Assembly: GCA_965227695.1 (NCBI GenBank)
Contig: OZ245760.1
Coordinates: 558,001-622,000, forward strand
Reading direction: 5' to 3'
Length of the DNA: 64,000 nt
DNA from: UBA1858 sp965227695
GTDB taxonomy: Bacteria > Pseudomonadota > Gammaproteobacteria > UBA4575
Shown here: in pieces, positions 35,900 to 44,767 of the stretch
How positions within the stretch are numbered: position 1 is the first letter of the stretch
Layout of the letters: every line of letters starts with the position of its first letter
Program-made: the position numbers and the translations under genes
Notes under the pieces: generated by a model
Seen by the model: the letters and a program-made list of their open reading frames with translations, nothing else
What the model was told of the DNA's origin: nothing
The model's database searches: none

Positions 35900-36370
35900 A
35901 TGTCTTTAATGATTGGCGATAATATGGTCGTGAGCATGCATTACACGCTGACAGATGACAGTGGAAATGTGCTGGATAGTTCAGAAGGCTCTGATCCGTT
36001 ATCTTACCTGCATGGTGCCGGGGATATTATACCCGGTCTGGAAAAAGCACTTGTTGGCAAAGTGGCCGACGATGCGCTGCAGGTTACAGTGGCACCGGAA
36101 GAAGGTTATGGAGAAAAAGTCCCGGAACTAATGCAGATTGTAGATAGAGCTGCATTTCAGGGTGTTGATGATCTTCAGCCGGGGATGGCATTTGAAGCAC
36201 AGGGTCAGAATGGGGAAGCACAGCGTGTGGTGATTGCGAATATTGAGGGAGATCAGGTGACAGTAGACGCCAATCATCCTCTGGCAGGTGTGACACTGAA
36301 TTTTGATGTAAAAATTGTCGGTGTGAGAGAGGCCACTCAGGAAGAATTATCGCATGGGCATGCACATTAA
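35900..36370 (+). CDS. FKBP-type peptidyl-prolyl isomerase, SlyD-like
   Basis: This 156-residue protein is of the SlyD/FkpB family. The FKBP part has V-V-S-M-H-Y-T-L-T-D, L-D-S-S-E-G-S-D-P-L and I-P-G-L-E-K-A-L-V-G near residues 46-55. The inserted IF chaperone domain lies at about 72-130, with Y-G-E-K and D-A-N-H-P-L-A-G. The C-terminus has only a short histidine cluster (H-G-H-A-H), not the long metal-binding tail of E. coli SlyD. It should be a cytoplasmic folding helper. GGAGAAATT precedes the start. Confidence 0.94.
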   Translation: MSLMIGDNMVVSMHYTLTDDSGNVLDSSEGSDPLSYLHGAGDIIPGLEKALVGKVADDALQVTVAPEEGYGEKVPELMQIVDRAAFQGVDDLQPGMAFEAQGQNGEAQRVVIANIEGDQVTVDANHPLAGVTLNFDVKIVGVREATQEELSHGHAH

Positions 36371-36397
36371 AAAATATAGCGGTGTGACTGTGTTGTG

Positions 36398-36413
36398 ACT
36401 CCCGGGCGGGAGT
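36398..36413. terminator. Short GC-rich hairpin between FKBP and helicase genes
   Basis: Inverted repeat ACTCCC / GGGAGT with a 4-nt GGGC loop, in the 84-bp gap between convergent genes. Only TTT follows, so termination would be weak. Confidence 0.45.
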
Positions 36414-36454
36414 TTAGAATAAGGTCATTTGACCTGTGTGCCCGGGTTGCACCG

Positions 36455-38254
36455 CTAACCAGAAATTGATTTACAGTCTTCAATTTGCTTTTTTACTCTT
36501 TTATTTTTATTCGGTTTTCTGGCCTGGTTGCGCACACCTGATGTGCATGCCTGCTTTGGTCTGTCTGATTTTTTGAGGCGATTATTTTTCCAAAGCGAAA
36601 TCCTCAGTTGTTGGCCTGACACACGAGTTTTCTGTAATTCTTTGTAAATCTCCTTTGGCATTCCCACTGGCAGGTCCACCAGGCTAAATTCATTAAATAT
36701 ACTGATTTGACCAATGTGCTGACTCTCCAGCCCGGATTCATTTGCTATCGCACCTACTATATGGCCTGGTTTGACATTGTGATTATGACCGACCTCAATG
36801 CGGTAGCGCTGCTGTCCTGGCTGGGGCGACATAACTTCCCGTTGTGTGCCAGATTGCTTTAGCTGTTGTTTTTCCTTGCTTTTATTTTGTCTGCTTTCCC
36901 GGGATTTTGATTTATTTTTATTGTTATCTGGTATCGGGGACAGTAACAATGATTTGTTACCAACTAATAACCTGGCAAGTGCGGCACCAATCTCAATTGG
37001 CATCACATTATTATCGCGGTGATATTGCTCGAGTAATTTGGTATATAGAGCCAGATCCTCACTGGCGATTGTATCAGTAATCCTTTGTTTAAACCTGGCG
37101 ATGCGGTTACTGTTTATGGTCTCCACTGAAGGCAGTTCCATGCGTTCAATTTTTTTGCGAGTCGCTTTTTCGATCGCGGTCAGTAAGTGCTTTTCGCGTG
37201 GTGCTACAAATAAAATTGCATCACCGCTGCGTCCAGCCCGACCTGTACGACCAATACGATGAACATAGGCTTCGCTATCATAAGGAATATCATAGTTTAT
37301 GACATGGCTGATTCTTTCAACATCGAGTCCCCGTGCAGCAACATCAGTCGCGACAAGAATATCGATTTTCCCGTTTTTTAATAGTTCGATAGTGCGTTCA
37401 CGCTGATTTTGTGCGATATCTCCATTCAATGCTGTACACGAATATCCACGCGCGGTGAGTTTTTCGGCCAATTCCACTGTTGCAGTTTTGGTGCGGACAA
37501 AGATAAGCATAGCGTCATAATCTTCGCCTTCAAGAATTCGTGTGAGAGCATCCAGTTTATTCAATCCGTTAACCTGCCAGTATCTTTGGCGTATTGTTTC
37601 CGCCGTTGTGGTTTTTACCTTGATGGTAATATGTGCAGGATCATCTAAATGTTTATTGGCGATTTCGCGGATTTGCGTTGGCATTGTTGCTGAAAATAAG
37701 GCGATCTGGCGGTTGCCCGGGGTTTTTTCCAATATCCATTCCACGTCATCAATAAAACCCATGCGCAGCATTTCATCGGCCTCATCCAGTACCAGCGTAG
37801 TAAGATTTTCCAGCGCTAGCGTACCCCGACGCATATGATCCATTACCCGCCCGGGGGTTCCGACAATAACGTGAACACCACGCGCGAGTGCACGAATTTG
37901 TCCGCGATAATCCTGACCTCCATAAACGGGTAACACATGAAAGCCTTTCATGTCAGAAGCATATTTTTGAAAAGCCTGTGCAACCTGTATTGCTAATTCA
38001 CGTGTTGGAGTAAGTACGAGCACTTGCGGCTGCTTTTGGTCAAGCCTGAGGCTGGATAATACAGGTAATGCAAAAGCCGCTGTTTTACCGGTACCTGTTT
38101 GTGCCTCGCCGAGAACATCCTTGCCGGACATTAGCAATGGGATGGTACGCGCCTGAATAGGCGAGGGCGTCTCGTAGCCTGCCTGGCATAATGCCTTAAT
38201 GACAGACTTGCTCAAACCGAGTTGATTAAACTGGGGAGGTGTTTCATGGCTCAT
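36455..38254 (-). CDS. deaD: ATP-dependent DEAD-box RNA helicase, DeaD/CsdA type
   Basis: This 599-residue RNA helicase has the Q motif (F-N-Q-L-G-L-S ... P-S-P-I-Q), motif I A-Q-T-G-T-G-K-T, P-T-R-E-L-A, G-T-P-G-R-V, D-E-A-D, S-A-T and the H-R-I-G-R-T-G-R-A-G-R motif VI. A basic, Gln/Lys-rich linker leads to a C-terminal DbpA/CsdA-like RNA-binding domain (about 490-560) and a Lys/Arg tail. That architecture fits DeaD/CsdA, which acts in ribosome assembly and cold adaptation. It stands alone on the minus strand, with 174 bp of non-coding DNA upstream. Confidence 0.92.
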   Translation of the reverse strand: MSHETPPQFNQLGLSKSVIKALCQAGYETPSPIQARTIPLLMSGKDVLGEAQTGTGKTAAFALPVLSSLRLDQKQPQVLVLTPTRELAIQVAQAFQKYASDMKGFHVLPVYGGQDYRGQIRALARGVHVIVGTPGRVMDHMRRGTLALENLTTLVLDEADEMLRMGFIDDVEWILEKTPGNRQIALFSATMPTQIREIANKHLDDPAHITIKVKTTTAETIRQRYWQVNGLNKLDALTRILEGEDYDAMLIFVRTKTATVELAEKLTARGYSCTALNGDIAQNQRERTIELLKNGKIDILVATDVAARGLDVERISHVINYDIPYDSEAYVHRIGRTGRAGRSGDAILFVAPREKHLLTAIEKATRKKIERMELPSVETINSNRIARFKQRITDTIASEDLALYTKLLEQYHRDNNVMPIEIGAALARLLVGNKSLLLSPIPDNNKNKSKSRESRQNKSKEKQQLKQSGTQREVMSPQPGQQRYRIEVGHNHNVKPGHIVGAIANESGLESQHIGQISIFNEFSLVDLPVGMPKEIYKELQKTRVSGQQLRISLWKNNRLKKSDRPKQACTSGVRNQARKPNKNKRVKKQIEDCKSISG

Positions 38255-38428
38255 AATTGATACCTTTTAAAAAGTGATTGCACGAAACACGATGGACTAA
38301 TGTAAAAGTATATAATCAAAAGGTTCATGTATGCTGATTATGCTCCGGGCTCTGCTGGCACCAGAATGGCTGCGTAGTTTAACTGTTTACCTGGCCAAGG
38401 ACATCAACCATTTGGGAGGGTATGGCAG

Positions 38429-38902
38429 TCACAATAGTAATTCGGGGGTGATTGTATAAAAAGAGGTTGCTTTGCTGATCAGAGAGTTTGCGGTCAGTCC
38501 TGCCACGCCATAGATGCATGTTTCGACTTTATATTTGGTCATGATATGTGTAAGAAGCACATCAAAGTCTCCATCGCCCGAAATCAGGACAATTTTATCG
38601 ACGTAGGCAGATTGCTCCAGAACATCAATGGTAATTCCTACATCCCAATCCCCCTTTGCTGAACCATCACTACGCTGTATAAATGGTTTCAGTTTCACAC
38701 TGAATCCGATTTGTCGAAGGGCAGTCTGAAATTGCTTTTGTTTTTCATCATCACGGTCAATAGCATAAGCATATGCACATACGATATTGCCCTGTGCAGA
38801 AATTTTTTGCCATAATGCCCGATAATCCAGGTGACGTTGAAATACTTCACGGGTAGTGTAGTAGATATTCTGGACATCCGCGAAAACTGCGATTGATTTC
38901 AC
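38429..38902 (-). CDS. NYN-domain (LabA/DUF88-like) protein
   Basis: This 157-residue protein has the NYN/PIN-like nuclease fold of the LabA/DUF88 family. Acidic residues expected at the active site are seen in A-V-F-A-D-V-Q-N-I-Y-Y near residues 6-16, K-G-D-W-D-V-G-I-T-I-D-V and L-I-S-G-D-G-D-F-D. Family members are predicted single-strand or RNA nucleases, but this one is untested. It follows purC by 2 bp, so it is probably co-transcribed. Confidence 0.9.
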   Translation of the reverse strand: MKSIAVFADVQNIYYTTREVFQRHLDYRALWQKISAQGNIVCAYAYAIDRDDEKQKQFQTALRQIGFSVKLKPFIQRSDGSAKGDWDVGITIDVLEQSAYVDKIVLISGDGDFDVLLTHIMTKYKVETCIYGVAGLTANSLISKATSFYTITPELLL

Positions 38903-38904
38903 GT

Positions 38905-39795
38905 TTATTGCTCGGAGAGTAATCTGTCAGCGGCTTCCTGATATTTGCGTTGTGTGTTGATAATTATTTCGTCGGGAAGATCTGGCCCGGGGGCTTGTTT
39001 GTTCCAGTCCAGTGTTTCCAGGTAATCACGGATATATTGCTTATCAAAACTGCCAGGATTTTTCCCGGGAGTGTATTCATCTGCCGGCCAAAAACGTGAT
39101 GAATCCGGGGTGAGTACTTCATCAATCAATGTCAGTGTGCCATCGGCATCCAGCCCAAACTCAAATTTTGTATCTGCAATAATAATTCCTTTGCTGATAG
39201 CATAGTGTGCGGCATTCTCATATAACTGGATGCTAATATCCCTGATATTTGTAGCAATCTCTTTGCCTACCAGACTGATGGCAGCCGAGAATGAAATATT
39301 TTCATCGTGATCACCTGCCATGGCCTTGGTCGATGGCGTAAACAGGGTATCTGGCAGTTTGCCGGCAAGAGGGATATCCGCGGGGAGATGAATTCCACAG
39401 GCTGTTTGTTGCGACTGGTATTCTTTCCATGCGGAACCGATCAGGTAGCCGCGTACAATGGCCTCAATGGGTAATGCGTTGAGACGCTTTACAATCACGC
39501 AACGCCCGGTGGCCTGCTCTTTTTCTTGTTCTGTGAGATCAAGATCATCCAGTGAAAGTGTGCTGACCTGGTTCGGGATTAAATCGGCAAAACGCTCAAA
39601 CCAAAAATTTGAAACGCGTGTTAGCAAAGCCCCTTTGCCGGGGATCGGGTTTGGCAGGACGACATCAAATGCAGAAATGCGGTCCGTGGCAATGACCAGC
39701 ATATGGCTATCATCGATCTCATAGATATCCCGAACCTTGCCCCTGTGCAGGAGCTGTAGAGATGTAAACTGGGTTTCAAACACTGTGTTTGACAT
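38905..39795 (-). CDS. purC: Phosphoribosylaminoimidazole-succinocarboxamide synthase (long form)
   Basis: PurC attaches aspartate to CAIR to give SAICAR in purine synthesis. The ATG at 39795 gives 296 residues. An upstream in-frame start at 39876 would add 27 residues that do not resemble the family. Motifs are L-H-R-G-K-V-R-D-I-Y near residues 17-26, D-R-I-S-A-F-D-V, V-R-G-Y-L-I-G-S-A-W-K-E-Y and D-E-V-L-T-P-D-S-S-R-F. The length and S-x-F-W-F segment mark the roughly 300-residue yeast-like form rather than the 237-residue E. coli type. It is divergent from purE, the next enzyme group of the pathway. Confidence 0.96.
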   Translation of the reverse strand: MSNTVFETQFTSLQLLHRGKVRDIYEIDDSHMLVIATDRISAFDVVLPNPIPGKGALLTRVSNFWFERFADLIPNQVSTLSLDDLDLTEQEKEQATGRCVIVKRLNALPIEAIVRGYLIGSAWKEYQSQQTACGIHLPADIPLAGKLPDTLFTPSTKAMAGDHDENISFSAAISLVGKEIATNIRDISIQLYENAAHYAISKGIIIADTKFEFGLDADGTLTLIDEVLTPDSSRFWPADEYTPGKNPGSFDKQYIRDYLETLDWNKQAPGPDLPDEIIINTQRKYQEAADRLLSEQ

Positions 39796-39935
39796 AAATC
39801 GGCCCTGAAAAATGGCCGATTGTAGAGTGATTAAGGGTGATTGCCTACACCTGCTTAAAGATATGGTGACTGGCACTGGCGTTCATGGCTTAAAAATAGC
39901 AAAATGTCCGTTTTTTCTCAGTGAATGCATAATCA

Positions 39936-40421
39936 ATGGCCAAAGTCGGAATCATAATGGGCAGTGACAGTGACTGGAAAGTGATGGAACATGCTGCCAA
40001 CGTACTCAGCGAATTTGATGTCGAGCATGAATGCCACGTAGTATCGGCTCATCGTACACCGGATTATCTGTATGAATATGCCGCGCATGCCAGGCAACGT
40101 GGCCTGACTTGTATCATCGCCGGTGCGGGTGGTGCCGCCCATTTGCCTGGTATGGTCGCGGCGATCAGTACGGTGCCGGTGCTGGGTGTTCCCGTGCAAG
40201 GTAAGTATATGCAGGGACAGGATTCCCTGCTGTCAATCGTGCAAATGCCTAAAGGTATTCCCGTGGCAACATTTGCGATAGGAGAGCCCGGGGCTGCCAA
40301 TGCGGCATTATTCGCGGTAGCAATGCTGGCGATCAATAATGACAAACTAGCCCGGCAGCTAACGTCTTTTAGAGAAAACCAGCGCGATCAGGTACTGGCC
40401 AAAGTTTTACCGCCAAGGTGA
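39936..40421 (+). CDS. purE: N5-carboxyaminoimidazole ribonucleotide mutase
   Basis: Class I PurE converts N5-CAIR to CAIR. The 161-residue protein shows I-M-G-S-D-S-D-W near residues 8-15, V-S-A-H-R-T-P near 38-44, A-G-A-G-G-A-A-H-L-P-G and G-V-P-V-Q. The adjacent purK (34-bp gap) supplies its substrate, consistent with the class I bacterial route. Confidence 0.97.
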   Translation: MAKVGIIMGSDSDWKVMEHAANVLSEFDVEHECHVVSAHRTPDYLYEYAAHARQRGLTCIIAGAGGAAHLPGMVAAISTVPVLGVPVQGKYMQGQDSLLSIVQMPKGIPVATFAIGEPGAANAALFAVAMLAINNDKLARQLTSFRENQRDQVLAKVLPPR

Positions 40422-40455
40422 CAGCGAATTAACGCCATCGAGTGAGAATTAAAAG

Positions 40456-41586
40456 ATGATAGAACCTGATTCCATTCTGGGCATGCTGGGTGGCGGCCAA
40501 TTAGGGAGAATGTTTGCCTTGGCTGCAGCAGATATGGGCTATAAAGTTTGGGTATTGGATCCAAATGAGCATAGTCCGGCAGGGGAGGTTTCAGACCGGC
40601 ATATAATGGCTGCTTATGATGACTGGTCCGCACTTGATGAGCTTGGTAAAGCCTGCGCAGTGGTTACGACCGAGTTTGAGAATGTCCCCTCCCGCACGCT
40701 GAAATTTCTGCAACAATACTGCGAGGTTTGCCCAGGGCCTCAAGCTGTTCATATTGCACAAAACCGCATTCGCGAAAAAACTTTTGTCAACGAACTTGGT
40801 ATTCCCACCTCTAAATTTGTTGCGGTGTATGCCGAGAATGACGTGAATAATACAGAGCACATGAACTGGCCCTGCATCATGAAAACAGCAGAGTTTGGTT
40901 ATGATGGTAAGGGACAGCAGGTCGTCGCCAGCGTTGAGGAAGCGAGACAGGCTTACCGCTATCTAGGTCAGGTACCATGCATACTTGAAGAACGTGTAAA
41001 GCTGCAATATGAAGTATCTATTGTACTAGGCAGGAACCAGCAAGGTGAGGTCTGTTTTTTTCCAGTTTCGCGTAATACACATAAAAATGGAATATTACAT
41101 ATAAGCTCGGTACCTGCGGATTTGTCAGTCGAATTGCAGACCGAAGCTTGTGAAATTGCCCAGAAAATTGCAGAAAACCTGGATTATGTCGGGATCATGA
41201 CAGTTGAGTATTTTGTAGATCAGAATCATCAGTTAATGGTCAATGAAATTGCTCCTCGAGTACACAATAGCGGTCATTACACCATGGATGCCTGTCATAT
41301 CTCACAATTTGAACAGCAAGTGCGCATGATTTGTAACTGGTCGCCGGCTGACACCCAGAATTTCTGTGCCGTGGCCATGGTCAATATTCTGGGTGATGCC
41401 TGGAAAAATGGTAAATTTCCTGCGGCTAGTTTATTCAATGATGTCAATGTCAAGGTGCATCTTTATGGTAAAAGAGGTGCGAAGGCCGGACGTAAAATGG
41501 GCCACTTCACTGTGACAGCAGATAATGTCAACGACGCCGTCAATCATGCTAACCGTGCCTATAAAAGGATGATGCAGGGCTCATAA
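40456..41586 (+). CDS. purK: N5-carboxyaminoimidazole ribonucleotide synthase
   Basis: PurK uses ATP and bicarbonate to convert AIR to N5-CAIR. This 376-residue ATP-grasp protein begins with L-G-M-L-G-G-G-Q-L-G-R-M. It has the T-E-F-E-N-V-P motif near residue 75, K-T-A-E-F-G-Y-D-G-K-G-Q near 142, and N-E-I-A-P-R-V-H-N-S-G-H in the C-terminal half. It follows purE and ends one base before the AcuI-like gene. Confidence 0.97.
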   Translation: MIEPDSILGMLGGGQLGRMFALAAADMGYKVWVLDPNEHSPAGEVSDRHIMAAYDDWSALDELGKACAVVTTEFENVPSRTLKFLQQYCEVCPGPQAVHIAQNRIREKTFVNELGIPTSKFVAVYAENDVNNTEHMNWPCIMKTAEFGYDGKGQQVVASVEEARQAYRYLGQVPCILEERVKLQYEVSIVLGRNQQGEVCFFPVSRNTHKNGILHISSVPADLSVELQTEACEIAQKIAENLDYVGIMTVEYFVDQNHQLMVNEIAPRVHNSGHYTMDACHISQFEQQVRMICNWSPADTQNFCAVAMVNILGDAWKNGKFPAASLFNDVNVKVHLYGKRGAKAGRKMGHFTVTADNVNDAVNHANRAYKRMMQGS

Positions 41587-41587
41587 A

Positions 41588-42577
41588 ATGCAGCAGCCAT
41601 TTAAAGTCTTTCGCATTCATGCCGGTAAAGAATTTGAGCGCGCCGGTATAGAAACCATGACAATTGATGGTCTGTCGCCTGGCGATGTGGTTATTAAAGT
41701 TGAGTATTCCAGTGTCAATTATAAAGATGCACTTGCAGGCACGGGTACCGGTAAAATTTTGCGCAAATCACCGCTGAATGGGGGAATTGATCTGGCAGGC
41801 ACCATTGTTTCATCTGAAAGTAAAAAATTCAGTGCCGGTCAGGAAGTGCTTGTCAATGGTTGCGGGCTCAGTGAAGTACATGATGGAGGCTACAGCCACT
41901 ATGCAAGAGTCCCGTCTGACTGGGTTATACCTATACCTGCAAGGTTGACGACACGCACGTCGATGATTATTGGAACTGCGGGATTCACAGCGGCGCTAGC
42001 CATACAGCGGATGCAGGATAATCACCAGTTACCAGACAATGGACCCATACTGGTCACGGGTGCCACCGGTGGCGTAGGCAGCTTTTCTGTGCAATTGCTC
42101 AGTCAACTGGGTTACCACGTTGTGGCGATGACGCGTAAGCCACAACAACATGATTTTTTAACTGCACTTGGGGCAAAACAGATCATCTCACCCGGTGAAA
42201 TTGAGATTGATTCACGTAGCCTGCACAAAGGATGCTGGGGTGGAGCTATCGATAATCTGGGTGGTGATACGCTGGCATGGCTGACTAAAACGGTGAAGCC
42301 ATGGGGGAATATTGTGAGTGTCGGAATGGCCGCAGGTGTAAAAATCGAAACCACTGCAATGCCGTTTATTTTGCGCGGGGTGAGTGTGCTTGGGGTAAGT
42401 TCTGCATCATGTCCACAGGTGTTACGCGCAGCTCTATGGGGTAAGTTGGGTGATGAATTACTGCCCGGGAACCTGGAAAACATATGCACCGCTGAAGTTG
42501 GCCTTGAGACGTTAACTGATGCCTTCAAGAATCTTTTGCATGGGAATGTGCATGGACGGCAGATTGTGCGTTTATAG
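41588..42577 (+). CDS. YhdH/AcuI-family NADPH oxidoreductase (acrylyl-CoA reductase-like)
   Basis: This 329-residue zinc-independent medium-chain dehydrogenase is of the YhdH/YhfP/AcuI group. It shows S-S-V-N-Y-K-D-A-L-A-G-T-G near residues 43-55, P-L-N-G-G-I-D-L-A-G-T and the NADPH-binding V-T-G-A-T-G-G-V-G-S near 156. AcuI reduces acryloyl-CoA to propionyl-CoA; YhfP-type proteins are called quinone oxidoreductases. The true substrate cannot be read from sequence. One base separates it from purK, so co-transcription is likely although no functional link is evident. Confidence 0.9.
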   Translation: MQQPFKVFRIHAGKEFERAGIETMTIDGLSPGDVVIKVEYSSVNYKDALAGTGTGKILRKSPLNGGIDLAGTIVSSESKKFSAGQEVLVNGCGLSEVHDGGYSHYARVPSDWVIPIPARLTTRTSMIIGTAGFTAALAIQRMQDNHQLPDNGPILVTGATGGVGSFSVQLLSQLGYHVVAMTRKPQQHDFLTALGAKQIISPGEIEIDSRSLHKGCWGGAIDNLGGDTLAWLTKTVKPWGNIVSVGMAAGVKIETTAMPFILRGVSVLGVSSASCPQVLRAALWGKLGDELLPGNLENICTAEVGLETLTDAFKNLLHGNVHGRQIVRL

Positions 42578-42597
42578 ACTAAATTGGCAGCTACGTA

Positions 42598-43833
42598 CTA
42601 TCCGTGAGCAAAGAATCGGTATGAGATTAAAATCGCAGCACTAATTCCGGCAAAATCGGCTAGTAATCCACAAGTCATGGCATATCGTATTTTGGTAATA
42701 CCTACGGCACCGCAATAGACTGCCAGCACATAAAAAGTCGTTTCCGTGCTGCCTTGCATGACAGCAGCGACTTTTGCTGCAAAAGAATCCACGCCATGGG
42801 TTTGCATGACTTCCAGCATTGCAGCCCGTGCACCGCTGCCACTGAAAGGCTTCATAATTGCCGTGGGTAATGCTTCAATGAAAGCATTATCGATATTGAA
42901 AGTTTGTAATGCGCGACTGACCAGCTCCAGAATCACATTAAGTATGCCACTTACTCTAAGTAGTGCGATAGCCAGCAACATGGCAATCAGGTAGGGAATC
43001 AGTTTAATTGCAGTGCCAAATCCCTGCTTGGCACCGACAATAAAAGCTTCATATACATTTATTTTTTTTATCCAGCCGCACACCAGGAATAAGGTAATTG
43101 TGGCAAACAGAATAAAGTTGGCAAATAACTGGGCCTGGTTGCTCATCTGGTCGCTGGGTAACGATAAAAAATACCATGCAAGTACAATCGGGATTGCGCT
43201 TAATACAAGCAGATAAGTCAGGACAGTCTTATTGAACAGAGGAAGTTTTTGTACGTAGGAAACAGCAAGCAAACCTGTCATGGTTGAGGTAAATGTCGCG
43301 AGCAGGATGGGTACAAATACTTCTGTTGGGTGTGCGGCACCTTGTTGCGCCCGAAATAAAAAAACAGTCACGGGCAATACTGTGACAGAAGAAGTGTTTA
43401 ATACTAAAAATAGTATTTGTGCGTTGGATAGAACTGATTTCTGTCTGTTGAGTTTTTGTAAATCATACATCGCTTTTATACCAAAAGGCGTGGCTGCATT
43501 ATCGAGCCCGAGCGCATTTGCACCCATGTTCATGGTCATGGAAGTGATGGCCGGGTGATTTCGGGGGACCTCTGGCATGAGCTTGCGGAATAAAGGCGCC
43601 AGTATGCGTGCAATAAAATCAGCCAGGCCTGCGCGTTCGGCAATTTTAAAAAAACCCAGCCAAACCGCCATTAGCCCAATCAGACCCAGCGATATTTCAA
43701 CGCCGAGTTTTGCAGTCTCGAACAATGCTTCGATGGCTTGAGTGAAAATCTGCTGATGGCCAAAAACGGATAACTGAATAAAGCAGGCAACAAACGAAAA
43801 TACAATACAACCGGACCAAAACCAGCCAAGCAT
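42598..43833 (-). CDS. SpmA-SpmB fusion, nucleoside-recognition (Gate) domain membrane protein
   Basis: This membrane protein of about 411 residues carries two nucleoside-recognition/Gate modules. The N-terminal half resembles SpmA (G-L-I-G-L-M-A-V-W-L-G, N-M-G-A-N-A-L-G-L-D-N-A-A-T-P-F-G). The C-terminal half resembles SpmB (P-Y-L-I-A-M-L-L-A, L-P-T-A-I-M-K-P-F-S-G-S-G-A-R, G-S-T-E-T-T-F-Y-V-L-A-V-Y). In Bacillus these are separate genes affecting spore maturation; in Gram-negative bacteria the role is unknown. ATG 43833 or the preceding GTG could be the start. It lies 6 bp after a small membrane-protein gene and is convergent with the AcuI-like gene. Confidence 0.9.
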   Translation of the reverse strand: MLGWFWSGCIVFSFVACFIQLSVFGHQQIFTQAIEALFETAKLGVEISLGLIGLMAVWLGFFKIAERAGLADFIARILAPLFRKLMPEVPRNHPAITSMTMNMGANALGLDNAATPFGIKAMYDLQKLNRQKSVLSNAQILFLVLNTSSVTVLPVTVFLFRAQQGAAHPTEVFVPILLATFTSTMTGLLAVSYVQKLPLFNKTVLTYLLVLSAIPIVLAWYFLSLPSDQMSNQAQLFANFILFATITLFLVCGWIKKINVYEAFIVGAKQGFGTAIKLIPYLIAMLLAIALLRVSGILNVILELVSRALQTFNIDNAFIEALPTAIMKPFSGSGARAAMLEVMQTHGVDSFAAKVAAVMQGSTETTFYVLAVYCGAVGITKIRYAMTCGLLADFAGISAAILISYRFFAHG

Positions 43834-43839
43834 CACTGA

Positions 43840-44157
43840 TTATCTGAAAATTGCCAGAAAGTAAGGCAACCAGCCAAGCAACATAAAGGCGACGACAGCC
43901 AGTTCGATCCACATAATGGTTTTAAATTTCTCGCGCTCCTTGCCGGTACTATCGCTGGCCCGAATCTTGGACATTAATGCGTCAAACAGTATGACCATCA
44001 TAATGATGGGTGCAGCCGCTGGTGCAACCAGGGTAGTGATCACTTCCGCTCCTTGCTTGGCAGCATAGGTTCCCGGAGCAGGTGCAATTAATGTATCCAA
44101 TACACCTAGTAGCAATAATGAAATTCGCAAGAAACCCAATGATTGGATGATAGCCAT
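43840..44157 (-). CDS. Small membrane protein, unknown function
   Basis: This 105-residue protein has three predicted membrane segments: about 7-25, about 40-62 (V-I-T-T-L-V-A-P-A-A-A-P-I-I-M-M-V), and about 83-103. A basic loop (K-I-R-A-S-D-S-T-G-K-E-R-E-K-F-K) links the second and third. I do not recognise a named family. It precedes the SpmA-SpmB fusion with a 6-bp gap, so the two probably work in the same membrane process. Confidence 0.75.
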   Translation of the reverse strand: MAIIQSLGFLRISLLLLGVLDTLIAPAPGTYAAKQGAEVITTLVAPAAAPIIMMVILFDALMSKIRASDSTGKEREKFKTIMWIELAVVAFMLLGWLPYFLAIFR

Positions 44158-44343
44158 AGTATAGTATGTTCACTGTTAAAGGTTGCATTGTACCAGAGCG
44201 ACAGGCAGAACTTGATCATATAAATCATCAGGATATTATGACCTGCATCATGCAAACTGACCAAAGCATTTGTGAAATTGTTAGTTAAATGTACAATGCA
44301 TACGCCTTTGCTGGAATTATTATATTTACAGGAGTTTTAAGTT

Positions 44344-44652
44344 ATGAAATCAATTTTATTAGGGTTTGCTGTCAGTATGATGTTCGTATCGGGGATGGCT
44401 CATGCGGGTGATATTGAAGCTGGTAAAGCGAAATCTGCAACATGTGTGGCATGTCATGGCAGCGCGGGCATTAGCCCCACCCCTGTGTGGCCGGACCTTG
44501 CGGGTCAAAAAGAGCAATACCTTTTGGCGCAGCTAAAAGCATTTAAAGACGGGACACGTCAAAACGCTCAAATGGCCCCAATGGTTGCCAATCTCAGCGA
44601 TGAGGATATGGCAAACCTGGCTGCTTACTATGCCAGTCTGCCTTGCCAGTAA
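44344..44652 (+). CDS. Small periplasmic c-type cytochrome (class I)
   Basis: This 102-residue protein has a signal peptide (about residues 1-21, cleavage after A-H-A). The mature domain is about 80 residues, with one haem motif C-V-A-C-H and a distal Met in Q-M-A-P-M. The spacing fits small class I cytochromes, one half of a cytochrome c4 or c-553-like proteins that shuttle electrons in the periplasm. A final Cys (L-P-C-Q) is unusual. AGGAG precedes the start. Nearest neighbours are unrelated membrane genes, so no redox partner is evident. Confidence 0.92.
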   Translation: MKSILLGFAVSMMFVSGMAHAGDIEAGKAKSATCVACHGSAGISPTPVWPDLAGQKEQYLLAQLKAFKDGTRQNAQMAPMVANLSDEDMANLAAYYASLPCQ

Positions 44653-44686
44653 GCGACGGGCGAGAAGAGATGTACCTGGCTGACTT

Positions 44687-44718
44687 TATGGTCGCCTGAG
44701 TTTATTCAGTCGACCATA
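44687..44718. terminator. Hairpin between cytochrome c and CopD-like genes
   Basis: Inverted repeat TATGGTCG / CGACCATA with an inner 4-bp CTGA / TCAG pairing forms a long stem-loop between two convergent genes. No T tract follows, so it may stop transcription only with help. Confidence 0.45.
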
Positions 44719-44767
44719 TCTGCCTGCAAACAGGGTATTATCTGCATATCTATTTAGTCTGGGCTTT

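Noticed and set aside
39796..39876. N-terminal extension of PurC from an upstream start
   Set aside because: Added residues do not match PurC, and the region is the shared purC/purE promoter region.
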